Shown in pieces: positions 1 through 8,708 of a stretch of DNA of 64,000 nt. Location of the stretch: the NCBI GenBank assembly GCA_963761115.1, contig CAVXFS010000005.1, positions 744,001 through 808,000 of the forward strand, in the 5' to 3' direction. Positions within the stretch are counted from its first letter, which is position 1, and the number at the start of each line of letters is the position of its first letter. Source of the stretch: CAVXFS01 sp963761115. GTDB taxonomy: Bacteria > Pseudomonadota > Gammaproteobacteria > Burkholderiales > Gallionellaceae. A program made the translations under genes and the position numbers. Under the pieces are notes generated by a model. It did no database searches, was not told where the DNA came from, and was given only the letters and a program-made list of their open reading frames with translations.

Positions 1-410
1 CGGTGTATGAAAAATGGGCAGAGCAGGTGCTGCGTTATAACAATGGCGAGTTGCCAAAGTATGGCGCGATCTGGCTGACTTACTATCCCAACATCATGGT
101 CGAGTGGTATCCCAACACGCTGGTGGTGAGTACCATCGTACCGCGCGGTGTGGACTCCTGCACCAACATCGTCGAGTTCTACTATCCCGAGGATATCGTG
201 CTGTTCGAACGCGAATTTGTCGAGGCGGAAAAGAACGCCTATCGCGAAACTGCGGTGGAAGACGATTTCATCTGCCTGCGCATGCACCAGGGCCGCCGCG
301 CCTTGTACCAGCAGGGTATTGAAGAAGTTGGTCCCTATCAGTCGCCGACCGAGGATGGCTTGCTGCACTTTCATGAATTCCTGCGCCGTAAACTTGATCC
401 ACATCTCTGA
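1..410 (+). CDS. Rieske-type aromatic ring-hydroxylating oxygenase alpha subunit, C-terminal part
   Basis: Only the last ~135 residues are present; the gene begins before the window. The sequence matches the end of the catalytic (SRPBCC) domain of ring-hydroxylating oxygenase alpha subunits: a YYPN...EWYPNT strand region, a P-R-G turn, and an EDDFICLRMHQG helix typical of the substrate-pocket end of the family. The Rieske centre and the mononuclear iron ligands would lie upstream and cannot be checked. The family uses electrons from a reductase to hydroxylate aromatic rings, or in some branches quaternary amines. The substrate cannot be told from this fragment. The gene ends just ahead of an EamA transporter on the same strand. 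Confidence 0.75.
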   Translation, partial: VYEKWAEQVLRYNNGELPKYGAIWLTYYPNIMVEWYPNTLVVSTIVPRGVDSCTNIVEFYYPEDIVLFEREFVEAEKNAYRETAVEDDFICLRMHQGRRALYQQGIEEVGPYQSPTEDGLLHFHEFLRRKLDPHL

Positions 411-496
411 GCGTCATTCCCGCAGTGTCAATTCCACATCCGCTTTGGCGGATAGTGGATCGGCTACCTTTGCTGCAGGCGGGAAAGACTGAGGAT

Positions 497-1336
497 ATGG
501 GATCGCTGTGGATGCTGGTTGCCGGATTCCTGTTCGGTTGCATGAGCGTATTTGCCAAGCTGGGCGCACAACATTTTTCCAGCATGGAGCTGGTGTTCTA
601 CCGTTCGTTTTTCGGGCTGTTGATGGTGTACGCCATCATTCGCCAGCAGGGTGGCTCGGTCGCCACCATTAATCCGGTCGGCCACCTGTGGCGCGGCATC
701 TCGGGAACGCTCGCGTTGATGATGTTCTTTTATTGCATCTCGGTGCTGCCGCTGGCAACGGCGGTGACATTGAATTACACGTCGGCACTGTTCCTGGCAT
801 TGCTGGTCACACTGGTGCTCAAGGAACGTTTCCATCTGCCGCTTTCCTTTGCCATCGCGCTTGGTTTCATCGGCGTGGTGCTGTTATTGCATCCCACCCT
901 GGAACGCAATCATATCGGAGCAGGCTTGATCGGGCTGGTTTCAGGTTTTCTGGCCGGGGTTGCCTTGCTGAATGTTCGGCAACTGGTCGTTAGTGGAGAG
1001 CCGGAATTGCGTGTTGTCTTCTACTTCAGCCTGATCGCCGCAATCAGCAGCGGTGTGTTAATGCTGTTTGGCGGCATGCATCCTGTCGTCTTGCGCAATT
1101 TGCCCATATTGCTGGGGATGGGTGCCAGCGCCACATTTGCCCAACTTGCCATGACGCGTGCCTATGGCACGGGCAAGACGCTGGTGGTCGGCGGACTGTC
1201 CTACAGCACGGTGGTTTTCGCCAGTCTCTTCGGCATCCTGTTGTGGGGAGAAACACTGTCGTTGTCCGGCTGGACAGGCATCGCGCTCATAATCACGGGT
1301 GGTGTGCTATGCTTGAGGCTGTCCCCCAGACTTTAG
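497..1336 (+). CDS. EamA/DMT-family inner-membrane transporter
   Basis: About 279 residues, nearly all hydrophobic, with roughly ten membrane segments in two repeated halves, the standard layout of the drug/metabolite transporter superfamily. The first half carries the typical FAKLGAQHF...ELVFYRSFFG stretch after helix 1. A GTG further upstream (425) would add 24 polar residues that do not fit the family. The ATG at 497 places the first helix (LWMLVAGFLFGCMSVF) right at the N terminus and is preferred. Members export amino acids, nucleosides or other small metabolites; the cargo is not evident. No linked enzyme suggests one. Confidence 0.8.
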   Translation: MGSLWMLVAGFLFGCMSVFAKLGAQHFSSMELVFYRSFFGLLMVYAIIRQQGGSVATINPVGHLWRGISGTLALMMFFYCISVLPLATAVTLNYTSALFLALLVTLVLKERFHLPLSFAIALGFIGVVLLLHPTLERNHIGAGLIGLVSGFLAGVALLNVRQLVVSGEPELRVVFYFSLIAAISSGVLMLFGGMHPVVLRNLPILLGMGASATFAQLAMTRAYGTGKTLVVGGLSYSTVVFASLFGILLWGETLSLSGWTGIALIITGGVLCLRLSPRL

Positions 1337-1564
1337 CCGAACTCGCGTGACCAGTGTTTGTCTGACTATACAGCCAGCGGCTTGGTGGTTTCACCGGATG
1401 GCACGGGAATAGATATTTTATTCAGTCACTTGTGGTGTAATGATTGCTTTGGCGCTTGCGTGTATACTTCAACTGATGTATTTCGTCTTCCACCCCTGAT
1501 AACCCGCACTCGATTATTTTTTTAAACAGTTTTCTGGAAGCAGGAAAACACGGAAAGTAGGAAC

Positions 1565-1945
1565 ATGATCAGTATTGAACAAAACGCGAGCTTGCTCAAC
1601 GTTGCCGTATTGGGTGAGTTTACCCTGGCCGATTTCAAACAGTTCGAGGAACTGGCGCTGCTCAAGCTTAAATCGCCCGGCGAACTGAATCTGCTGTTCG
1701 ATTTGCGCGACATGGTCAGCTACACGCTGGATGTGGCGTGGGAAGAGATCAAGTTTTTCCGCCGTGACCATCAGCATGATTTCAGCAAGATCGCCGTGGT
1801 CACCGACGATCAATGGCAGACATGGCAGGCATGGTTGTCGCGCCTGTTTGTGGATGCCGAGATTTGCGTATTCACCGATTATGAAGAGGCCAGGAGTTGG
1901 GCAGCGGTTCTGACGCCGAAGTCCGAGCCTCAATCATTATCCTGA
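1565..1945 (+). CDS. SpoIIAA-like (STAS-fold) protein
   Basis: A 126-residue soluble protein. The pattern of short strands and helices (LNVAVLGEFTLADFKQFEEL... LNLLFDLRDM ... KIAVVTDD) matches the SpoIIAA-like family, a STAS-fold group common in proteobacteria that probably binds lipids or a partner protein. The phosphorylatable serine of true anti-sigma antagonists is not evident, so a sporulation-type regulatory role should not be assumed. It ends 21 bases before the desaturase on the same strand, so the two may be cotranscribed and linked to membrane lipids. That link is inference. Confidence 0.7.
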   Translation: MISIEQNASLLNVAVLGEFTLADFKQFEELALLKLKSPGELNLLFDLRDMVSYTLDVAWEEIKFFRRDHQHDFSKIAVVTDDQWQTWQAWLSRLFVDAEICVFTDYEEARSWAAVLTPKSEPQSLS

Positions 1946-1966
1946 TCAGTATTTGGAGAGAACTAT

Positions 1967-3139
1967 ATGTTTACCGGTTTGATAGATTTGCCCTGGTGGG
2001 GCTATGTATTGGTGACTTTGGTGTTTACCCAGATCACCATCGCGTGCGTTACTGTTTTCCTGCATCGTCACCAGGCGCATCGCGCCCTGGACCTGCATCC
2101 CGTTCCCAGCCATTTTTTCCGTTTCTGGCTGTGGCTGGCGACCGGCATCGTGACCAAAGAATGGGCTGCCATCCATCGCAAGCACCACGCCAAGTGCGAA
2201 ACTGCGGAAGACCCACATAGCCCGGTGGTGCTGGGTATCCGCAAGGTTTTGCTGGAAGGGGCCGAGTTGTACCGCAATGAAGCTGCCAACCAGGAAACGC
2301 TGGAACGATTCGGCCAGGGAACGCCGGATGATTGGCTGGAGCAGAACCTGTACACCCGGCACCATTTTCTTGGGATTGCGTTGATGATGATCATCGACGT
2401 GTTGCTGTTCGGGCCGATCGGGCTGACCATCTGGGCGGTGCAGATGGCATGGATCCCGGTCAATGCGGCGGGCATCATTAACGGCATTGGACACTATTGG
2501 GGCTATCGCAATTATCAATGCGCTGATGCTTCGAAAAACATCCTGCCGTGGGGGCTGTTCATCGGCGGCGAGGAACTGCACAACAATCATCACGCCTATG
2601 CATCATCGGCAAGGCTTTCCAGCAAGTGGTACGAACTGGATATCGGCTGGCTCTATATCCTGACCTTGCAAGCGCTGGGCCTGGCGCAGGTGAAGAAACT
2701 CGCTCCGCGCGTGCGCCTGAACCGGTCCAAGACAGTATGTGACCTGGAAACAGTGCAGGCCGTGATCGCCAACCGTTACGAGGTGATGGCAAAATATGCC
2801 AAGTCGCTGAAAAGGACCTATGCCGAAGAGATCGAGCGCATCAAGCAGCAGGCTTCAGGCAAGTACGATGCGGACGTTGCGCGGCTCAAGCATTGGCTGC
2901 ATCTTGACGAGGATTTGCTGACCGAGCAACAAAGGTCCCGTATCGGTGAACTGATGGCGGCCAGCCCGACGCTGGCGAAACTGCATGCGTCGCGCCGGGA
3001 GCTGGCAACCGTTTGGGAACGGTCCACTGCGACCAAGGAGCAATTGGTCAAGCAACTGGAAGACTGGTGTCGCGATGCCGAGAGCAGCGGGATCGCTTCA
3101 TTGCGCGATTTCTCCAGGAGATTGCGCTGTTATGCCTGA
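1967..3139 (+). CDS. Membrane fatty acid desaturase (acyl delta-9 type)
   Basis: A 390-residue di-iron membrane desaturase. The three histidine boxes are visible: HRHQAH at residues 33-38, HRKHH at 70-74 and HNNHH at 205-209. Four hydrophobic segments surround them, as in acyl-CoA/acyl-lipid delta-9 desaturases, which introduce a double bond into membrane acyl chains using O2. Residues from about 240 on form a charged, helical tail of ~150 residues that is longer than in minimal desaturases and looks coiled-coil-like. A ribosome site (GGAGAG) precedes the ATG. The gene is followed by a strong terminator shared with the convergent ribosomal protein genes. Confidence 0.85.
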   Translation: MFTGLIDLPWWGYVLVTLVFTQITIACVTVFLHRHQAHRALDLHPVPSHFFRFWLWLATGIVTKEWAAIHRKHHAKCETAEDPHSPVVLGIRKVLLEGAELYRNEAANQETLERFGQGTPDDWLEQNLYTRHHFLGIALMMIIDVLLFGPIGLTIWAVQMAWIPVNAAGIINGIGHYWGYRNYQCADASKNILPWGLFIGGEELHNNHHAYASSARLSSKWYELDIGWLYILTLQALGLAQVKKLAPRVRLNRSKTVCDLETVQAVIANRYEVMAKYAKSLKRTYAEEIERIKQQASGKYDADVARLKHWLHLDEDLLTEQQRSRIGELMAASPTLAKLHASRRELATVWERSTATKEQLVKQLEDWCRDAESSGIASLRDFSRRLRCYA

Positions 3140-3206
3140 AGCTGTGTCTGTGGCCTGGCACCTGATGGCAAGATAGGACGCATCAATCAACCCGACAAAA
3201 ACAAAA

Positions 3207-3231
3207 ACGCCTCACTAGAGTGAGGCGTTTT
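3207..3231. terminator. Bidirectional intrinsic terminator
   Basis: A 10-bp perfect inverted repeat (ACGCCTCACT at 3207-3216 and AGTGAGGCGT at 3219-3228) with A-rich sequence on the left and a T run on the right. It lies between the convergent desaturase (+) and rpmG (-) genes, so it can stop transcription from both sides. Confidence 0.85.
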
Positions 3232-3262
3232 GCATTCTGGTACTGGTCAGGCTATAGCCGGA

Positions 3263-3430
3263 TCACTTCAGCTTGGTTTCCTTGTACAGCACATGCTTGC
3301 GCGCGACCGGGTCGAACTTGCTGAATTCCAGCTTTTCCGGGGTAGTGCGCTTGTTCTTGTTGGTGGTGTAGAAATGCCCGGTTCCGGCAGTGGATTCCAG
3401 CTTGATCTTTTCGCGTGCGCCTTTAGCCAT
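3263..3430 (-). CDS. rpmG: 50S ribosomal protein L33
   Basis: A 55-residue protein beginning MAKGAREKIKLEST and ending VLYKETKLK, a clear match to bacterial L33 of the large ribosomal subunit. It contains no CxxC zinc pairs, so it is the zinc-independent form. It lies 12 bases downstream of rpmB, the usual rpmB-rpmG pair. Confidence 0.97.
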   Translation of the reverse strand: MAKGAREKIKLESTAGTGHFYTTNKNKRTTPEKLEFSKFDPVARKHVLYKETKLK

Positions 3431-3442
3431 GATTCGGTCTCC

Positions 3443-3679
3443 TTAAACTTTCTCGCCACGGGCGCGCATCTCGAACAACACGGCTTCAATGCCGTTCTTG
3501 TCGATGGTGCGCAGGCCGGCATTGGTCAAACGCAGGGAAACCCAGCGGTTTTCACCTTCCACCCAGAAGCGGCGGCGTTGCAGGTTCGGCAGGAACCGGC
3601 GCTTGGTCCTGTTGTTGGCGTGGGAAACATTATTGCCCACCATCGGGCGCTTGCCCGTTACTTGACATACGCGTGCCAT
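3443..3679 (-). CDS. rpmB: 50S ribosomal protein L28
   Basis: 78 residues starting MARVCQVTGKRPMVGNNVSH, the conserved L28 N terminus, followed by the basic RRFLPNLQRRRFW region. The start is set at 3679; an upstream in-frame ATG would add four residues not found in the family. First gene of the rpmB-rpmG unit. Confidence 0.97.
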   Translation of the reverse strand: MARVCQVTGKRPMVGNNVSHANNRTKRRFLPNLQRRRFWVEGENRWVSLRLTNAGLRTIDKNGIEAVLFEMRARGEKV

Positions 3680-3793
3680 GAAATACTCCAAGCTGATTTC
3701 TAAAGAGGCGGGATTCTACACCAGAACCCAAGGATTGTTCAACCTGCATTTTGAGTCCCTGGGTGGCAGTTTGGCGGAAACACTGCTTCGTTT

Positions 3794-4765
3794 TCATTTT
3801 GCCGGCGGGTTTTCCCGCGCTTCAAGTAGCGCCTGGGATAACTGATAGACCGCCATGGCGTAATAATCGCTGTTGTTGTAGCTGGTAATCACATCGAAGT
3901 TGGGGAAGGCCAGCCAGAATTCCTTGCCATCATTGACGGTAAAATCCACCAGGCGTGCGCCAGGGTTGCCGGCGATCTTGTGCGCCGGCTGCACTCCCGC
4001 ATCTTTCCATTCTTCCAGCGTGCGCGATTCGGTCAGGCTGCCGACGCACTGATCCTCGCTGACCGTTACCTGCACTGTCACCGGTTGCCCACGTTTCCAG
4101 CCATATTGGCTGAAATAGTTTGCCACACTGCCGATGGCATCGATCGGGTCATTCAACAGGTCAAGCTTGCCGTTGTAGTTGAAATCCACCGCATATTTGC
4201 GATAACTGCTCGGCATGAACTGCGGTATCCCCAGCGCGCCGGCGTAGGAGCCGCGCACCTTCATCAGGTCGAGATCCTGGTCGCGCGCCAGCAGCAGATA
4301 ATTTTCCAGTTCGCCGCGAAAGAATTCCGCGCGCCGCGGGTAGTCGAACGCCAGCGTGGTCAGCGCATCCAGTGTGCGATAACTGCCAGTCTGTTGCCCA
4401 TAACGGGTTTCCACGCCGAGGATCGCAACGAGAATCGATTGCGGTACGCCATATTTCCGTTCGGCACGGCGCAAGGTTCGGGCATGATGCCGCCAGAACT
4501 TGATGCCGTCCCGGATCGATCGGTCGTTGATAAAGATCGCGCGATAGTCCGCCCAGGGCTTGGTGGTGGCGGGCGTATTCATTGCATCGATGATGGCCTG
4601 CTTGTACTCGGCATGCTGGAAAGCATTCACCAGTTCGCTTTGCCTGAACTGGTGCTTGGCTACCATTTCATCGATGAATTCCGGGATACCAGGCAAGTCA
4701 ATTGCGCTTGCATTCGACAGGACCAGCAACAGAAACACGGAAACATTAATGCGTATCAACCTCAT
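3794..4765 (-). CDS. mltB: Membrane-bound lytic murein transglycosylase B
   Basis: A 323-residue protein with an N-terminal signal peptide (residues 1-22, ending ASA). No lipobox is visible, so it may be periplasmic rather than lipid-anchored. The catalytic glutamate is E119 in the ILGVETRYGQQTGSYRTLDA motif of family GH103. The downstream GALGIPQFMPSSYRKYAVD and FNYNGKLDLLNDPIDAIGSVANYF blocks are typical of MltB. The enzyme cleaves the MurNAc-GlcNAc bond of peptidoglycan with formation of 1,6-anhydro-MurNAc during wall turnover. It is divergent from trxB, with 73 bases between their starts. Confidence 0.93.
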   Translation of the reverse strand: MRLIRINVSVFLLLVLSNASAIDLPGIPEFIDEMVAKHQFRQSELVNAFQHAEYKQAIIDAMNTPATTKPWADYRAIFINDRSIRDGIKFWRHHARTLRRAERKYGVPQSILVAILGVETRYGQQTGSYRTLDALTTLAFDYPRRAEFFRGELENYLLLARDQDLDLMKVRGSYAGALGIPQFMPSSYRKYAVDFNYNGKLDLLNDPIDAIGSVANYFSQYGWKRGQPVTVQVTVSEDQCVGSLTESRTLEEWKDAGVQPAHKIAGNPGARLVDFTVNDGKEFWLAFPNFDVITSYNNSDYYAMAVYQLSQALLEARENPPAK

Positions 4766-4838
4766 CCGTGTATTTTACTCGACAGGGAAGCGCGCCACTG
4801 CTAAATTGCTTTTTTTACATCGACTGGAAAGTTTTGCC

Positions 4839-5798
4839 ATGGAAAAGACCACACAACATCATCGCCTGCTGATCCTGGGTTCCGGACCCGCCGGTTACAC
4901 TGCAGCCGTGTATGCAGCGCGCGCCAACCTCAATCCGACCTTGATCACCGGCCTGGCGCAGGGCGGCCAACTGATGACTACTACCGATGTGGACAACTGG
5001 CCCGCCGATGCGGATGGCGTGCAGGGGCCGGAACTGATGGAGCGTTTCCTCAAGCATGCGGAGCGCTTCAACACACAGGTGATCTTCGACCACATTCATA
5101 CCGCAAAATTGCAACAGAAACCTTTCCTGCTGATGGGCGATGAAAGCAACTACACCTGCGACGCGCTGATCATCGCTACCGGCGCTTCGGCACAATACCT
5201 GGGCTTGCCGTCGGAACAGGCGTTCATGGGCAGGGGCGTGTCCGGCTGCGCCACCTGCGACGGCTTCTTCTATCGCAACCAGGATGTGGCGGTGGTCGGC
5301 GGCGGCAACACGGCAGTCGAAGAAGCACTGTACCTTGCCAATATCGCCAAGCATGTCACGCTGGTGCACCGGCGCGATACCTTTCGCGCCGAGCGCATCA
5401 TGGTCGATCGCCTGATGGAGCGGGTGAAGGAGGGCAGGATCACGCTGCAGCTCAAGCAGGTGCTGGACGAAGTGCTTGGCGACGACAGCGGTGTGACCGG
5501 CATGCGCATCAAGCAGGTCGAAGCTGGCGCCACCAACGACATTCCGCTGTCCGGCGTGTTCATCGCCATCGGGCACAAGCCCAATACCGACCTTTTCGTC
5601 GGCCAGCTGGAGATGCACAACGGCTATATCATCACCAAGGGCGGCCAGGAAGGCAATGCCACGGCAGCCAGCATTCCCGGCGTGTTCGCGGCAGGCGACG
5701 TGCAGGATCATGTCTACCGCCAGGCGGTCACCAGTGCCGGCTCCGGCTGCATGGCGGCGCTGGATGCGGACAAGTACCTGAGTGCGCTGGGCGGGTGA
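4839..5798 (+). CDS. trxB: Thioredoxin reductase (NADPH)
   Basis: 319 residues. The FAD-binding GSGPAGYTAAVYAAR motif is near the N terminus. The redox-active pair is in GCATCDGFFYRNQ, followed by the NADPH site VVGGGNTAVEEALYL and the HRRDTFRAE loop. The second FAD motif (GVFAAGDVQD) closes the protein. It reduces thioredoxin with NADPH in the cytoplasm. The frame is open further upstream, but that extension overlaps mltB on the other strand and is not part of the family. The ATG at 4839 is therefore chosen. Confidence 0.95.
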   Translation: MEKTTQHHRLLILGSGPAGYTAAVYAARANLNPTLITGLAQGGQLMTTTDVDNWPADADGVQGPELMERFLKHAERFNTQVIFDHIHTAKLQQKPFLLMGDESNYTCDALIIATGASAQYLGLPSEQAFMGRGVSGCATCDGFFYRNQDVAVVGGGNTAVEEALYLANIAKHVTLVHRRDTFRAERIMVDRLMERVKEGRITLQLKQVLDEVLGDDSGVTGMRIKQVEAGATNDIPLSGVFIAIGHKPNTDLFVGQLEMHNGYIITKGGQEGNATAASIPGVFAAGDVQDHVYRQAVTSAGSGCMAALDADKYLSALGG

Positions 5799-6349
5799 AC
5801 AATAAAAAGGAACCGCCAGGATCGAATGATGCCGAGCTGTTCCGGCAAGTGCTGGACGGCGTAGTGCCCCTGCCGCCTGGCGACCGCATATTGCCCGTCG
5901 CAGCGCCGCTTCAGACGATTCGTCGCAATGTTGCGGCCGTTCCCTCCGTGGTTACAGATAATCTGTCCGATCCGGGCGCAGGGGAAGTTGCCCCGACTGA
6001 GTTCATGCGCAACGGCTTGTCGCGCATGACCATGCGCAAGCTGCGGCGGGGCGTATGGCCGGTGCAGGATAGCCTGGACCTGCATGGCCTCGGCAGTGAC
6101 GAGGCGCGCAAGTTGCTGCTCGAATTCCTGCACCAGGCAGTACAGCGCGGCCTGCGTTGCGTCTGCGTGATACACGGCAAGGGCTGGCATACCGGCGGAG
6201 TGGGCATTCTAAAGGCCCGCTCGCGGCACTGGCTGACGCAATGCGCGGAAGTGCTGGCATACTGTGAAGCAGCGCCAAATCATGGCGGCGGCGGCGCGGT
6301 GCTGGTACTGCTCAAGTTACAGGCCGGCGCTGACATTTCGCGAAATTGA
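5795..6349 (+). CDS. Smr-domain protein
   Basis: 184 residues with a disordered N-terminal half and a C-terminal Smr domain from about residue 85. Its diagnostic LDLHG, IHGKG and NHGGGGA motifs are all present. Stand-alone Smr domains are nicking endonuclease-like or RNA-cleaving domains related to the MutS2 C terminus. The GTG start at 5795 overlaps the trxB stop by four bases, so the pair is translationally coupled. Confidence 0.85.
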   Translation: MNNKKEPPGSNDAELFRQVLDGVVPLPPGDRILPVAAPLQTIRRNVAAVPSVVTDNLSDPGAGEVAPTEFMRNGLSRMTMRKLRRGVWPVQDSLDLHGLGSDEARKLLLEFLHQAVQRGLRCVCVIHGKGWHTGGVGILKARSRHWLTQCAEVLAYCEAAPNHGGGGAVLVLLKLQAGADISRN

Positions 6350-6398
6350 AGTCATAACGGAAGGTCTGATGCAGCGGGCATACACTGGTTAAGTTTTC

Positions 6399-7487
6399 AT
6401 GATGGATAGTAGCGGTTATTTGACTCTAGGCGTATTCTGGGATGGGACTTCGGTCAGTGCGACGGATATTCTCTCCACCCGACCGATGGCGTCGTCGATA
6501 TTGGCAGGCAAGATGCCCGCCCAGGTCCTGCAGATCGTGCCATTGTTGTTCAGCGTGTGTGGACGTGCACAGGGCGCGGCTGCCAGTGCGGCGTTGCAGG
6601 CGGCGGAGCGAACTGTCACGACAGCGTCGGCTACTGTGGAACGAGCCATCGTTTGCGAGTCCATGCAGGAACATCTGTGGCGGCTGATGCTCGACTGGCC
6701 GGAGCTATTGGGTCTGGCCCGGCAGGAACAGCGATTCGCCGGGTGGTATGCGATGTTGCGCAGGATCGCTGCGGGCGAAATCGGCATGGCACCATTTCTG
6801 CTCGAGTTCGAGCGCGATTGCCTGGGGATGTCGGCGTCAGCGTGGTGCGGAATGAGCAGCTATTCCGAGTTGCAAACATGGTGGCAAAAGGCGGATAGTC
6901 CGGTGGCACAATTGCTGGCGAGGCTGGCCGAACTGGAGCCCGGCAGGAATGGAGCAAGCGAGAGCAGGTTGTTGCCTGCATGGACAGCAAAAGAGGCAAG
7001 CCTGGCCTGTAATGGAAGATGGAACGCTGACTTCTGCGCGCGCCCGGATTGGCTGGGTGACGCGGCGGAAACCGGGGCATGGGCCTACTTTGCAGCCAAC
7101 CCGTTGCTGCTTGACGTGTTGCAACAGAGCGGGTCGAAAGCATTGACGAGATTGCTGGCCAGAATCTGCGATGTTGCCGAGATGGCAAGCGGCACTGCTG
7201 CGCCGCGACTGGATGTGGCAAATCCATCAGCCGACGAAGGCATCGCTGTGGTGCGCACTGCGCGTGGGTTGCTCATGCATCATGTGTGTCTTGTGGAAAG
7301 GCAAGTCTCCGGCTATCAGATCGTGGCGCCAACGGAATGGAATTTTCATCCGCATGGTGCCTTCGCAAAGGATATGCGCGGCCTGATGGAAGGTGACAGG
7401 CAACGGCTGGAACAGTTGGCCCGGGTTGCGGCATTGTCGCTCGATCCGTGCGTGGCCTATGATATCGAGGTGCGGCATCATGCATGA
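6399..7487 (+). CDS. hupK: HupK-type NiFe hydrogenase maturation protein
   Basis: 362 residues related to NiFe hydrogenase large subunits but lacking their N-terminal CxxC nickel ligands. What remains is the C-terminal region APTEWNFHPHG...DPCVAYDIEVRHHA, which keeps one cysteine of the large-subunit DPCxxC motif. This is the signature of HupK, an assembly factor thought to act as a scaffold while the Fe(CN)2CO unit is loaded. The ATG at 6399 opens the hup/hyp operon. The gene overlaps hypA by eight bases. No structural hydrogenase genes lie within the window. Confidence 0.8.
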   Translation: MMDSSGYLTLGVFWDGTSVSATDILSTRPMASSILAGKMPAQVLQIVPLLFSVCGRAQGAAASAALQAAERTVTTASATVERAIVCESMQEHLWRLMLDWPELLGLARQEQRFAGWYAMLRRIAAGEIGMAPFLLEFERDCLGMSASAWCGMSSYSELQTWWQKADSPVAQLLARLAELEPGRNGASESRLLPAWTAKEASLACNGRWNADFCARPDWLGDAAETGAWAYFAANPLLLDVLQQSGSKALTRLLARICDVAEMASGTAAPRLDVANPSADEGIAVVRTARGLLMHHVCLVERQVSGYQIVAPTEWNFHPHGAFAKDMRGLMEGDRQRLEQLARVAALSLDPCVAYDIEVRHHA

Positions 7488-7821
7488 GATGTCGTTGGCG
7501 GAAGGCGTGCTGCAGATCATCGAGGATTCGGCGCGGACGCAGAACTTCAGCCGCGTCAAGACGGTGTGGCTGGAGATCGGCCAGTTGGCGGGTGTGGAGG
7601 TCGAGGCGATGAAATTCTGCTTCGATGCGGTAGTGCGCGACAGTATCGCCCAGGATGCGAAACTGGAGATCATCGCGACGCCGGGGCAGGCATGGTGCCT
7701 GCATTGCGCCAAGGTCGTGCATGTGCAGGCATTGTTCGATGCATGTCCCGAGTGTGGCAGTCTTCAGCTGCAAGTGACAGGCGGTAATGAAATGCGAGTC
7801 AAGGAACTCGCTGTTGAATAA
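7480..7821 (+). CDS. hypA: Hydrogenase nickel incorporation protein HypA
   Basis: 113 residues starting MHEMSLAEGVLQIIEDSA; the MHE nickel-binding start is diagnostic and fixes the start codon at 7480. A zinc site is formed by two CxxC pairs (CLHC and CPEC) in the C-terminal half. HypA accepts nickel from HypB and delivers it to the hydrogenase large subunit. The gene lies between hupK (overlapping) and hypB. Confidence 0.95.
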   Translation: MHEMSLAEGVLQIIEDSARTQNFSRVKTVWLEIGQLAGVEVEAMKFCFDAVVRDSIAQDAKLEIIATPGQAWCLHCAKVVHVQALFDACPECGSLQLQVTGGNEMRVKELAVE

Positions 7822-7832
7822 GGAGGATAGTC

Positions 7833-8693
7833 ATGTGTAACGTATGCGGATGCGGAGTAGGCCAGACACTTATTGGCGGGCAGGCGCTCAAGCAACGCCA
7901 TAAAGCTGGCGGGCAGGTGCACTATCGCAAGCCTCATACAGATGCCACACCTGCTCACCTGCATACTGACGACACGATCGACTTCGGCGCCGGTCCCGCA
8001 GGCGCACATGCGCCAGGCATGAGCCAGCAGCGCATGGTAAGGATTGAGCGCGACATCCTGTCCAAGAACGACAGCTTTGCCGATGAGAATCGAGCCTATC
8101 TGGCCGGGCACGGCATCTTTGCCCTCAACCTGGTATCCAGCCCCGGTTCCGGCAAGACTGCGTTGCTGGTGAAGACCATCGAGGCGTTGCACGACGGGCT
8201 GAAACTGGCAGTGATCGAAGGCGACCAGCAGACCGATAACGATACGGCGCGCATCCGCGCCACCGGTGCAGCTGCGTTGCAGATCAATACCGGCAAAGGC
8301 TGTCACCTGGATGCGCACATGGTTGGACGAGCGATGGAGCAGCTCAGGTTGAACGATGACAGCCTGCTGCTGATCGAGAACGTGGGCAACCTGGTATGTC
8401 CGGCAAGTTTCGACCTGGGCGAAGCGCACAAGGTTGCGATCCTCTCGGTAACGGAAGGGGAAGACAAGCCGCTCAAGTACCCGGACATGTTCCGCGCTGC
8501 CGATCTGATGTTGCTGAACAAATGCGACTTGCTGCCGTACCTGACGTTTGATGCCGACCTGGCGGTGGCCAATGCGCGCCGCGTGAATCCCCACATCCGG
8601 GTGATTCGCACTTCTGCAACCAGCGGCGAGGGGATGGATGAGTGGTTGACATGGATCAAGGCGGGTTGCCGGCAAGCTGTCGCCGCCAGATAG
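7833..8693 (+). CDS. hypB: Hydrogenase nickel incorporation GTPase HypB
   Basis: 286 residues. The N terminus is the high-affinity nickel motif CNVCGCG, followed by a histidine-sprinkled linker that may store metal. The GTPase core has the P-loop SSPGSGKTALL (GSGKT at 105-109), EGDQQTDND, and the base-recognition NKCD. It couples GTP hydrolysis to nickel insertion with HypA. A strong AGGAGG ribosome site at 7821-7826 precedes the ATG. Confidence 0.96.
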   Translation: MCNVCGCGVGQTLIGGQALKQRHKAGGQVHYRKPHTDATPAHLHTDDTIDFGAGPAGAHAPGMSQQRMVRIERDILSKNDSFADENRAYLAGHGIFALNLVSSPGSGKTALLVKTIEALHDGLKLAVIEGDQQTDNDTARIRATGAAALQINTGKGCHLDAHMVGRAMEQLRLNDDSLLLIENVGNLVCPASFDLGEAHKVAILSVTEGEDKPLKYPDMFRAADLMLLNKCDLLPYLTFDADLAVANARRVNPHIRVIRTSATSGEGMDEWLTWIKAGCRQAVAAR

Positions 8694-8708
8694 GATGTCT
8701 GGAACGCC

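Noticed and set aside
4560..4838. N-terminal extension of trxB
   Set aside because: It is the antisense of mltB and has no TrxB resemblance; the family start is at 4839.
6399..7487. NiFe hydrogenase large subunit
   Set aside because: The N-terminal CxxC and the second cysteine of the C-terminal motif are missing and the protein is too short; HupK fits.
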